Positions 51,464 through 62,650 of a stretch of 64,000 bases of DNA are shown here, one piece after another. The translations under genes were made by a program, and so were the position numbers. How positions within the stretch are numbered: position 1 is the first letter of the stretch; every line of letters starts with the position of its first letter. The stretch comes from Synchiropus splendidus (taxonomy: Eukaryota; Chordata; Actinopteri; Syngnathiformes; Callionymidae): the NCBI RefSeq assembly GCF_027744825.2, contig NC_071342.1, forward strand, positions 21,048,501 through 21,112,500, read 5' to 3'. The notes beneath the pieces are model-generated. The model worked only from the letters and a program-made list of their open reading frames with translations, had not been told where the DNA came from and did no database searches.

Positions 51464-52641
51464 CCCTGTCGCACATTTAATTGATGAGAGGAGCGACTGC
51501 TGACCCAAACCGTGCAGCACTTCCCTCCTTCCGACGGAGGAGGGGGGGCCGAAGTTGGACAGAGGCAGGACTCAAGGTCAGAGCGCCTGGTAGCAGGAGT
51601 GGATTCCAGGAAGACCCACCTCCACTCGTTTGTGCTCGCTTGTCTTTATGAGAAGTTTCACCTCAAACTGCCAGAGGAAGACTTGCAGACAGAGATGGAT
51701 GTCAGTGTACTGTACGATCTGTCAAACAATCTGGCATTTTCTAACTGCTGCCGCCGAGTGTGTGAAAATTATTACAAGTGGAAGTGTGGCGAATAAATTT
51801 CCTGTTCCATCAGTTAAAATCAATTAATCAGAAGTAAACACGGGAAACATTCTTGCAAATGAAAGGAAAAAATCTCAATTCAAAAATATATTTAATTTGC
51901 AAGTCAAGACCGCCAGAATGTCCACCCACTTCCTCTATCATCATGAGGTAGTCTGCTGCAAGGTGAAACACACTTATTAAGATCAACTTTTTTCCCTTTT
52001 CTGGTCGTTCTGAAGAGACTCTGAGTAGAACTGGCATTCATCTAATTTTTACCACCCCACTTTAACAGAGATGCCAGGCAGCATTCCAAGGGTCTACTGT
52101 CAGAGTACCAGATGTAGCGAGGGAACCAGTGTTTTGGGAAATTAATAGCACAAGTCCAAATGTTTCATATCGTCCAGCGCTGGCAGCAATGAAGTTACTG
52201 AGGTTTTTAATGGGAGAGGCTGGAAACAACAAGTCAGAAATTAGTCCAGCAGATCAGAACAAATGGAGAAGTTTGGCGTCAAAGTTAGGATGGTTTGGAG
52301 TCACAAGGAGGAGAGACAGAGCTGGACCAAGAATATAAGAATATTGGAGATGAAGAAGAACACCAACCAATGATAGTGATGGATGTGGTGAACAAGACAG
52401 GTGTCAGAGTTAAAACACCATCAGAATAACGAGAAAAAGTTAAATAAATAAAATCTAAACCTATCTAATCTTAATCTATTTTTCAAAGATCTCAGATTGT
52501 AGTATAATATACACCGAAGCCTATATTTGATTTCGCTGAGAATATATGGCGGCAACATATATGGTCATTTATGAGTCCAAACTTGAGAAAAAAATTGGGC
52601 TCATCCATTTGTGTTCCAAAGAGCAGAATGAAATACTCACA

Positions 52642-52674
52642 ACTACATCTTACTAATATGTAGTAAGATGTAGT
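52642..52674. repeat. Perfect 14-bp inverted repeat, 5-base loop
   Basis: ACTACATCTTACTA (52642-52655) pairs with TAGTAAGATGTAGT (52661-52674) across loop ATATG. Confidence 0.9.
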
Positions 52675-53369
52675 AACACATGTAGGTGCATTTAGGAGTA
52701 AATAGATGGCACATACCAGAAAATATGTTTTGTATATTTTGAAATATGTGTTTGATATATGTGTATGTGTTTGGCATGTATGAATTTTGCCTATAGTTTC
52801 ATAGAGGCAACTGTTTCAAACCAGAGGCGGGTTTCAAAATCAGGCTCACTGCTGCACATGTATTTTGAGAGCGAGAGATGACATAAGTGAAGATTAGAAT
52901 GTACTGTTGGTATCACTAGGGAGCAAAAGTTGAGAGTCTGTAATTTGTGAGAATTTTTTTTTTTTTCTAAATTAATTGTACTGCTTAAACTATACATAGT
53001 TTTATACTGTATATAACAATTAATGGAAATGTAACAATGTTTGCTACTGAGGTCTTAAAGATATAAAGTCTTCCAGTCAGACAACAAACACGTTGTTATT
53101 ATGAGTGGTGAAACGTAACGGTCTTCAAAGCAGCTTGGTGGGATTCAACTGTGAATTTTGAGCCTCAAATGTTTAAAAATAAAAAAACATTCCTGCTTCA
53201 ACAGATCCATCAGCAACCACCAAGACGAATCACTTTATTATAAATTCAGTGTATTTGGGAATTAAACAGCAGGGGCAATAGAAAACCACTCCACACAGAA
53301 AGGATTATTATTTGATGAAACACTGATGTATTTATAAGCAGGCGGTGGCCCGGCCAGATGGATGGCTGC

Positions 53370-54300
53370 TGGGACTCAAATAAAAATCAATAAGTGATTA
53401 AACCCTGGACTTTAATTGAAAATACCGCCGCGTCTGTCTGAGGCCGAACCCTCCAGAGGTCACCGCTAAACGCTTAAAACACAAAATTAATTTGACATCA
53501 AACAAATCTGCACTAATCAACGTTCAAATAAATGATAACTCCGCTTAAGTGGCTTTCCATGTGATCACAACAATCTACTTAACCCACAAACCTAATAAAT
53601 ATTTATACCTCTCCTCCCTCCGTGCGGTCCACATGAAGACGCTATTATATTAGCCCGCGCAATTAATCCATTTGTCTCCCTCCATGACACGCTCAAAATA
53701 TTCATTAGGGCCGGGCCGCGCTGACAGGCTGCGCTTATCTTCCCCCGGCGGCTCCACAATGCCCCGTGTCAAGTGTATGTTTGTCACGTCCCTCCTTATT
53801 GATCAGCTGCCAGATTCACTTGAAATAATTAAAAGTATATTTTACATATTTATAAACCTCTCTGCCAAAGCGGCTACTTAATTTTCCATTAGTAAAATGC
53901 AGTCTATTAAGTGCTCGGCGAGGGCCGTGGGGAAGGTAAGGGGAAATGAGTAATCACCATAATTGTAGACAGAAAGACAATAACCGCACCATAAAAGCCG
54001 GGCTTTTATGACTCGATCTGGCAATGCTATCTCTTATCGCGCGGCAGAACAGATAAGGGCACGCTGATACAATACCTCCCGTGTATGTGTGCGCGTTCAT
54101 GCACCGTTGACATTTCCAATACCCTTGCAGATAGGAGCCGAACAAGTCCCAATAGACTGTCTGCTGGAAAATAGAGACTTGAGTGCTGCAGTACATAGCC
54201 CGCATACTCCGCTGAATGCTTTATCGATACCGAGGGCTGCAAAAATTAGTTCTGGCCGGCCGAGAGAAGCAGGATTCCTGTGACCTCTGAATAGATTTTC
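53370..54300. promoter_or_regulatory. Candidate conserved intronic regulatory block
   Basis: About 900 bases of high-complexity sequence alternate GC-rich words with homeodomain-type cores (GCAATTAATCC, AAATAATTAAAAG, ATATTCATTAGG, CTTAATTTTCC) and lack simple repeats. Similar blocks in developmental-gene deserts are usually conserved noncoding elements. The texture is seen; enhancer function is inferred. There is no reading frame of note. Confidence 0.4.
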
Positions 54301-54367
54301 TGCGTTTAATGTGAAAAATGAGCCATAAAGCAAACATAAAAGTAATAATTTTTCTTCAAGGTCTCAC

Positions 54368-54488
54368 CTCCAATCTGTGCTGAGGGAATGCGGACAGTCC
54401 CAGGAGTGCTGCCACGTACACACTCCAGTGTCATGGCGGTGTCAGTGAGCAACTTCAGAGGGTAATGTTCTGTCCAGTTAGTAGCAGT
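54368..54488 (-). other. Exon-like orphan segment (hypothetical)
   Basis: On the minus strand a pyrimidine-rich run and TGCAG precede 121 bases open in one frame (TATNWTEHYPLKLLTDTAMT, continuing to AQIGG), followed by donor GTGAGACC. I recognise no family, and it does not match the missing INPP5A exons. The 121-nt length would shift the INPP5A frame if included. It could be a cryptic exon, a noncoding exon or chance. Confidence 0.12.
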
Positions 54489-54759
54489 CTGCACTTATGG
54501 GTTTGTGGAGGAGAGTAATAAGAGAAGGTGTGCGGTCGGGACAAATGGATGGTCAACTCGTAAAGGTTGCCTCCATCATCTGACTCGGGTTCAGGTCAGA
54601 GAGAGAGACACTTGGCGACGAGAAACAAACTCCTGATGCATTGAGAATGTAATGATATTGTGCAATTAAACGTATGGAAATTAAAATAATAATAAAACTG
54701 CACTTAAGCTTCTGCAAGTTAACGCCATACACACTTGTGAGACATACAGTACATTAAAG

Positions 54760-55300
54760 TACTTTCAGCCATCAAGCATTCAAGAAGAACTAGAACAACA
54801 AGGAGGATAGGAAAAAGAACAAAATCAAGTGGCTCAAAAAGAAACCTAAGAAGACAATGATGAAAACACTGATATATGAAATAAGCACGATATGAGGAAG
54901 AGAACAACCAAAAATGAAGAACAAGAGATCAAAGCCGAGGATGTTTAAGAAAAAGACCAAGCCAAAGAAGGACTCGCACCCAAAAAGGATGCCAGAAAAA
55001 GATCAAGTCATAGAAAAGAATCAGAATAGCATGAGGAATAAGACGCACAGGCCAAGAAGAAGTCCATAAAGATTATGGCAACTAACAAAACAATGACACA
55101 GAAAAGACAGGGATATGGTAGAACCAAAAATGGACAAAGAGCATTCAAAAAGAAGAAGCACTTGGATCAAGAACAAAAGCTGGATGAGAAGAAAAATACC
55201 AAGGCACAGAATAAAGAGAAGAGCAAGACCATTAAGAACAGGCAGGAGTAAATGTAGCATGAGAAGCAGAAGAAGAACAATTGTTGGATCTAATCCAATC
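54760..55300 (+). repeat. Second purine-rich (GAA-like) tract
   Basis: About 540 bases are rich in AAGAAGA, AAAGAAC and CAAGAAG words on the plus strand. In 55141-55200 I count 43 purines in 60 bases. The texture and strand are the same as at 8041-8930, 46 kb away. It reads as pyrimidine-rich in the INPP5A transcript. Confidence 0.6.
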
Positions 55301-56348
55301 TCATCAACGTATCCAGAGCCTGACAAATCAATGTGGACCCTGGATTATAGGGATGAGACGAGTATTTGACCAGACTAGGATCTACCAGAAGCATCAAAGA
55401 AACCTCATCTAAAGGTTTAAAAAACGACAACAGAATATTGGACTTGATGTCCCTATAAAAAGCAAAAGAAGAGGGGGATGTGATGAACAAATCCTAAAAG
55501 AGATTTGGGATTTCAAAGGCCGACAAGCGAGAGTCAAACAAACTCCTCATCAATCACGACAGTTCCTTTGCCAGGGCGAGAGATGAGAAGGCAATTTGTA
55601 TATTGATATAGTGATGGATCGAGCGATTTGACGGGACGACGGCAAGTTTAATCTTTGAGAGGTTTAGTTTGAAATTGCCTGTTTTCCATCCGTATAAAAA
55701 CACACACAAGGAGGAGTCTGTTGCTCAAAGGGTCAGAGGAAGAATAATATCATTAATACGCGAGGGACCAGCGGCGGGACGTCCTTGCTGTGAACCCTCA
55801 ACTGCTGGACTGGAATGGAGACGTGTTCTACGATAAACAAATGAAGGGCAAAAGTGAAACGTTTAAAAATCCTGAATAAGATGTCTTTAAATGATAACAC
55901 ATTCACCTGCCTCACTCGTCCATCAACTTACAAGCATATGAGACAATTGTTCTTATACATATTCAGCCCGGTCTAAAAGGTCAATAACAAACACACTCGA
56001 GAGGAAATGGCATTTTCATACATCAGCAGCATTTTAGTGTCACGGCGGCAAAGAAGACGAGACGAATAGGTGCCGGGTGGAGACATCAGTCTTTCAGGAC
56101 CGACATCTGAACCACTATTCATCATAAACAAGTTAAGACCATTAAGGACGCAGATTACTTTTTTCAGTGGTGCAGACATTAACAGAGGAAATGATTCATT
56201 AACTAGTCTTATATAGCAATCTGCATCATTACAGAGATCACTGCCATCTAATAAGGTGAATGTCAGATTTCAGTGTAGATTCCTCGACACCCACAGCAGA
56301 TTATCATTAACGGCAGCCACTAGCAACTATTTTGATAGTCAACACGTC

Positions 56349-56366
56349 GCAGACTATCTAGTCTGC
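56349..56366. repeat. 8-bp inverted repeat with a 2-base centre
   Basis: GCAGACTA, TC, TAGTCTGC. The pair ACACGT (56342-56347) and ACGTGT (56387-56392) flanks it. Confidence 0.7.
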
Positions 56367-56999
56367 AGCTGTGTGGATTGATGATCACGTGTCAGACTGC
56401 AGTGTTGTAGGTTTTTTAAAACTATGTAAATGGATGTTGTACACTTGTATTGTATTGTAATAAATGTAGTTTTAAACTTGAGATGTTCATTTTAATTGCA
56501 CAAAATGTGTGAAATGTTTTCTTGGCAAATGCAGCAAATGCCTTCTGGAGTGTAGACTCTTTAGTGCTGCCCCAATGATCCAACCCCACCATCAGGGAAA
56601 AAAAGGGCTTCTTTAAAGATGAAATTTCACTCGATCAAACGTACCAAAACAAAGTGGAAACATTGAAACAAGGCAACAGTAAATGTGAGTTGAAGCTGAG
56701 TGAATTTATGAAATCACAACACACTCTGTTTCTGTCATGACAAATCCAGCCTCTCCTTTGGATCAAAGCGAGCGACTCGGACACAAAACCGAATCTTAAA
56801 TATGCTAATGCAAAGGATTTACGAAAATGTTCATCTTTTCTTCCCTGAATTTGACATTTAAATTCAAACTGACGACCCCTCGAGCATCCCAGCAGTGCGC
56901 TGCATTAGCATCCTTCTCAAAAGCAGCATCAGCGTCCATCTATTCTAGGTAAACACCCATTTCTGTGTGGCTCTCTGACGATACCTGTATTCGATTTCG

Positions 57000-57540
57000 G
57001 GGCCTGAGAAGGCTTTTGGCAGAGCGTTTCCTGGCCACCACTTCATTATTCCAAAGGCCTCGCGAATGCAGAGCGACATGCGCTCATGATTGATCTCAAA
57101 ACCACTGATTTTATTTTCTTTTGAGGAAAATATTATGGATGGGTCTAAACAAGGCATAATAGGCCAAACCCACGGCCGCGCCTGACCTGCCAACCATCCG
57201 GACCCGCTCCCAAGGTTGGCTGCCTCGCTGGGAAATATTGTGCATTAATTTCATTTAGTCTCTCCTCCAACATTCAATGCTAGAAGCTAATTAAATTGCT
57301 TGTCCATTGTGTTCATCCACTTACAAAGTTAATGATATTGTGCCGGGGAATTAAAGAGCATTTTATAAAGCGCGCGGGATGAGAGCTGGCAGGCACTACA
57401 TTGCCCAGTTGAACCCTGTCAGTCTGTGGGCGACTGGACCCCCTAATGAGCGGTGAAATGGATGCTTCCATCTGCCAATTCCCTGCCATGCTCATCAGTC
57501 GTGCCGTGCCTCCTCAAACCTGCCCGCCGGAGGGTCTAAA
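57000..57540. promoter_or_regulatory. Candidate conserved intronic regulatory block
   Basis: The block has non-repetitive sequence with AAGCTAATTAAATTGC, GTGCATTAATTTCATT, AGTTAATGATATTG and GGGAATTAAAGAGC cores between GC-rich words. It looks like an enhancer-type conserved element; no coding signal was recognised. Confidence 0.38.
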
Positions 57541-58079
57541 GCAATAAAACCATCATAGCAAAGACGTCCAACAAAAAAAAAAAAAGAACAGCCAATATCC
57601 ATGGCATGACTTTCAAAGAAGCTCCTTAATATTTCCGGATCAATTCATTGGCTCTTCCGATAACTGATATTTCTATTTCTGAGAGGGCTACGTGACAGCA
57701 ATGTGCGTTTTAAAGCATAAACACAGTTGTGTACCCGCCTGTCGCTTCTTCAGCAGGTTTGAACGAGGACAAAAAAGGTGTACGACAGCTGAGGCCGAGG
57801 CCACTTTCTTATGAGGCAGCCAGTCCCAATAATCACAGGATTCATTTAATGTAAATTAACATGTAATGTATGCATTGCAGTCTTCATCTGCATTACATGA
57901 CATTTGGACTATGACGGGTAATGCCTCATTGTCAGACAAGTCCAGATTCATTCATTCAGAAGGGGCTGCTGATGTGTCCAAGAAATTGTTTTCCGTAAAG
58001 CACTTTGCATTGTGTCAGGACTCTCTCTTAGAAATAAAAACTCATCCGGGAGAGACTCTAAGTCTTCCAACAAGTTAAG

Positions 58080-58180
58080 GCAGCTGGATGACTCTTAGAC
58101 AAGTGAGGTGATCAACTGAGGACCGGGGCAGGCCCAGGACACGTTGGAAAGATGTCTCTCAGCAGACTTTGTAATACAAA
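58080..58180 (+). mobile_element. Possible non-LTR retrotransposon remnant
   Basis: CCCAGGACACGTTGGAAAGA followed by TGTCTCTC resembles a word common near the 3' end of fish non-LTR elements (GACACGCTGGAGAGACTATG then TCTCTC, recalled). It is too short and decayed to classify. Confidence 0.35.
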
Positions 58181-59109
58181 AGAAAATTGGAAGACAAGAC
58201 AAGGTGACAGGGTGTACCCACAAATCTGTATGCTTCAATTCTAGCCCTCAGTAAACTGACTAGCAGAGTCTCAGAATGAAAAAAAGTAAGTTCTCTTTCA
58301 AAAAAACATGACCATAAAGAACAAAAGTAAATGGCGGACCATTACCTCGCCAAACTGCATTGTCTGTCTGTCACTGTTCAAAAAATCGTTTCAAATGGAT
58401 ATGGATGAAATTTTCAGGGATACGTGAAATGGGACAGGGAACAAATTCAATTTTGGGAGTGATCTGTCTGTATCCAGGATTTTTTTTAAGGATACATTAA
58501 CATTGGAAGAGTGTGTTGCTGGTGGACTGAAGCTGCTTGGCGGAGGTTTGCACTCTTTAAATGCTTCTCTAGTTATCCAGTTGATTTTGCCACATTCTGA
58601 TTGAACATTTGAACTGTGGACTCAAAAAAAACCCCCCAAAAAATAAAATGGAACATAAAAAAAGGACCGGCGTGTTTTCACATGAAGTTACATGAAAAAC
58701 CAATGAAAACCTCTCTTTAAGGTTAAAGCATGCATTTTTAGTGCCATTGTAATTCCTTTGAAATAAATCTTCTGATGATCACTTGACATCATGACGCACT
58801 CCCACTGGAGGCCAAACTGTCTGTCCCTACATAATCAGGACCTCTACAAATAAAATTAGTGGGAGACGGGGAGGCGCTCTCAACCCAGATTTTCAGCCTG
58901 CAAACACAGGGATTTTCCTGACAAAAAGCCAACCTGAAACTTGTTGATTTTTGTGGGGAGCATGTTAAAGCTCCATTTTTCTGCAAATAACCGCGACGTC
59001 TGGCTCCGACACAAGTCGGTTTCCCTACGAGGATACGAAGATGATGAATATTTGCTTTATTAGATTGTATCCCCGGATGAAAAATCAAAGTCTGAACAAT
59101 TGAGGTATC

Positions 59110-59620
59110 CATTAGTAATTAAAATGACATTACCTCCTCCGCGCTCACTCGGGCCACGGCTCGTCTTGCCAGCACCATTATTCAATTGTTTCGGATGCCG
59201 GGGGATCAAATGCCTTTAATATACTTATGCTCATTAATGTAAATCATATTTGGTTATGGATGTCCAATAATCAAAAAGAATATTTCAACTTGTAATTTCC
59301 CATCTGTAAAAGTATTCCCATTAGGGGAAGAGGCCCGAGCAGATGACGAGTCTCCAAGCTCATTGATTTCTTCTTTTTTTTGCCTCTCTTGAAGAGGCCG
59401 CTAATGTTGTCATGGACTGTTCATCAATCTATATTATTATCTGATTTAATATAGCGCCTATTCATGTGGCCTCATTTTTGATTGAATTAAGGTCATCCTG
59501 ACTGTAGGGCGGAAGGGAAGGAATATCATTTTAAGTGATGCCTGCGGTTGAATGACGGCTGGAAAGAAGTTGGGCATTGAAAGACTCCAGGAAGACATTT
59601 ATGACATTGTAAAAACAACC
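59110..59620. promoter_or_regulatory. Candidate conserved intronic regulatory block
   Basis: High-complexity sequence contains AGTAATTAAAATGA, CTCATTAATGTAAATCA, CCAATAATC and TTGATTGAATTAAGG words interleaved with GC-rich stretches. The TAAT/ATTA density and absence of repeat hallmarks resemble vertebrate conserved noncoding elements. This is inference from texture alone. Confidence 0.4.
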
Positions 59621-59770
59621 TCCTTTCCCCATTAAAGATAATAACTATATTTGTAATTTGGATTTGTTACAGAATGCACTTATTTTAACTACTTTCAAAA
59701 GCATCTCCACAACCATTTGGGAGCAAACAAACAATATTGTGGTCGCTGGACGGTTAGGCTTTCCCTAAGA

Positions 59771-59825
59771 GTAGGGGTGCTGAACTCATCTGAGGGGACA
59801 AACATTTGACATGAAAATAAAACCG
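59771..59825. repeat. Possible hAT-like MITE end
   Basis: TAGGGGTGCTGAACTCATCT and a nearby CATTTGACATG resemble the (C/T)AGGGGTGTCAAACTCA end of fish hAT-type MITEs. No clear opposite end is seen. Confidence 0.3.
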
Positions 59826-60850
59826 ATCGGGTTTTGCATTAATTCTTGAAGGCTAATTTCCACACACTGTTATAAAATATATAAATTCATCTAATGTCAT
59901 CTTTCAACAATGGCTCTGACAAACATATTGGCACCCCCTATCATTAAAAACCTTAAATATCCAATCATTGGTGTCTATATAGTTCCCTAACCATGGAGCC
60001 ATCATACTGGTTTCCACAAAAACGGTATTAATCCCTGGAAATTTTACTGAATTAGATCAAAATTTGGTGATTCTCCAGCCTTCGTGGACATGCGGCCCCC
60101 AGCCCTTCACTTTGGCACACATGCAATAGATAAGGTGAGAGGGTCGATCATCCGTGAGAGGCTCAAAGTATCAACAGGTAAACTGATCGATGGTCCAGTG
60201 TAGACCCAGAAGACACCAGGAGAGATGATGCCTCATCTGCTCGTCTCTCATTTTGTTGAGACAAAGGTTCACTTAAAGAAAAGGAACACAACGAAGAATT
60301 CGCCCAATAATCTTTACTCTGTTTCCCAGAAACACAGCGTCTTGATCAAGATGAGGCACGATCCTCAACTTTCTTGACCGAACAATCACTATTGTGCAAA
60401 CTCACTCAACCCTCCGAGCAGTGATGTCAGTCGGAAAAGTCATCAGTCAGCTGCAGTCCAGTGTCCGTCCCTTCCTGCCTCTGACCAAGTCATGTGGCCT
60501 TGTAATGACAAAGTGGCATCCTTGGCTGCCCAATGAGATACAGCTTCATCGCACGCAACGATAATGAAATACATCAGTTTGCTGCATCTTACTTTGTCAC
60601 TTGCGAGTAGAATCTATCAGGAGGGCACTCATTCCTCTGCAATAAGAGTCCTTCCTCCTCCCTTACTACAGACACAACTCTTCCTAAATGAAGGCAACAT
60701 CGTCTAGATCATGAGCATGAAACATCTATAAAATATGACAGCTTCCCTCCCGAGCCGGGACAATCGATGGCGCTTCATCTGTGCTGGCTCAGAGACTGCA
60801 TAGCAATCCTCCCAGGATCAGGCTGAAAAAGTCAGTTTTGGGGTCATGTT

Positions 60851-60853
<3 letters not shown>

Positions 60854-60881
<28 letters not shown>

Positions 60882-60902
60882 GACAAAAAAGGAAAAAAAA
60901 AA
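60854..60902 (+). repeat. Poly(A) run (28 A) with A-rich continuation
   Basis: Twenty-eight A residues (60854-60881) are followed by an interrupted A-rich stretch to 60902. It may be a retroposon tail or a simple homopolymer. No retroposon body or AATAAA signal was recognised just upstream on the plus strand. Confidence 0.85.
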
Positions 60903-62319
60903 TCATTTTTTCCCGCCAAGTATAAAAAATAAGCAGCTTTCTGTCTGAGCAGAGGCGTTCTCGCTGCACAACAGTGACCACAGGACCGTGAAGCTTTAGG
61001 CAAGTCTGCAAAAACGGCTAAAAATCGTATCTGGCTAAGACGCCCGTCCAGTGACTCTTTGTGTCCTTCTTTGTCTTTATGTAAAAACCGATGTTGGCCG
61101 ATGATGTGTTATGTAAAAATCCCACAGGCCTGATTTAAATGGCTGGATATCCTGCATGCTAGCTTAGTTATACTCCAGTGCATCGCCACTAAGAGCACAT
61201 GGACGCTGCATGAAAAGCAAATGTAAATGCAGCCCCAGCTTCTTAGATAACAAGAAATTATGTCATGGGTTCTTTCTCAACTTATTGTGTTATTATTATA
61301 ATAAATAAAAGACAGGGGGCTTTCTTACGCAGATGTTTCTTTTTATCGCCACAATCACAGCATCCGGACCACTTTTTTAGGATGTGTGACTGAACAGGGG
61401 GGTCTGGTGCCAGGGGCAGGAGTGGCATGTCTCCTGTAAGTAGAACCCACAGAAACGTGGGAGGAAAAGCAGATTTGGACGCCTTGGCAAGTCTGTGTCA
61501 GGTCTCCAGGGCCGCTCTTTTGAGTCCACGACAGACGACCAGGTGGCGGCTCAAATGTACATCTTTCATCCATGAGTGCGTCCAATTCAACTCATAACAA
61601 GCCTGTCGTTCCAGCGGACATAAACAAATACTCAACGTGCTTTGTTTTGAGAAGAGTCACGTGACTTAGAGATCTGAAACTCACTCAAGCATTTATTATT
61701 TGTAACCGTTTCTTCACTGCTGTACTGTTCGCATTCACATAATTGTGAGATGGGTTTGTCCCAAATTCAGAGCCCCGCTGCTCGGGCCACCTCACCAAGT
61801 ATTTATGTCTGAGACGCAACTGCATGAGCCTCAACAGGCATCTCTTAACATAGATAGGACTTCCCTTTGAGTTCTCTTTCCTGGTCACTACTGTACTACA
61901 TATGTCAACCAGTGAAGTGATAGCTTTTCCTTACAGCACAGCTACGGACATAAAAACACCAAGATCGTTGAATTCCTCCAACTACAGAAAGGTCACATTG
62001 CCGACTTGTATTGTAGATTCAAACCTCAGAACTCTGGTTTCAAATTTGGGTGAGTGGATTTCCAGTAACAGCTAAAGGTTGTGGCTGGAAGCGAGCAAAG
62101 GGAACACTTAGATCATCATCATAATCGTTGGCCTGGTTTAGGTCAACAACCGTTGAAAATCACACAGCATACAGGCTTGATAGTTTAACAAGCAGATCTG
62201 AGACGAGAAGACAATGGACTGGTCAAATTGAGACCATAACTTTCTTTTTTTTATGTTAGTTGATGAACAATGAGCTCGAAGTGTCTTGATTCCTGAAGGT
62301 TAAACTCTTGTCTTGAACT

Positions 62320-62387
62320 CACTGAGACCATGTTGTTATGACTAAATTAATGGTCATAATCAAATATCTGGTCTCAGAAGCTCAGTG
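62320..62387. repeat. Nested inverted repeat
   Basis: The outer arms are CTGAGACCA (62322-62330) and TGGTCTCAG (62369-62377). The inner arms are TTATGAC (62336-62342) and GTCATAA (62353-62359). An alternative outermost pair is CACTGAG (62320-62326) with CTCAGTG (62381-62387). Confidence 0.8.
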
Positions 62388-62389
62388 AA

Positions 62390-62650
62390 ATCACATCTGC
62401 ATTTCAATGGCCAACGTCGTAAATATAGCACAGGACACATGAACCAAAAGATGCAGGTTAATTCCGAGCCAGAAGATCGACTTGAACTGCTCAATCTCCA
62501 GTTGGCCAATGACCACTTTGATATCCCCCTTCAAAATGCAATTACGCAGTTAAAACTAAGAGCTTGAGTTAACCGACACAGCATAACATCCAATCTAATT
62601 AGAGGGCTCTTTAACAAGCTGGTAATTAGCAACAGCGTGATGCACACAGC
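62390..62650. promoter_or_regulatory. Candidate conserved intronic regulatory block
   Basis: The block contains TGCAATTACGCAG, TCTAATTAGAGG and GGTAATTAGCAAC. These are three TAATTA-type cores within about 100 bases, directly beside the nested inverted repeat at 62320-62387. Confidence 0.36.
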
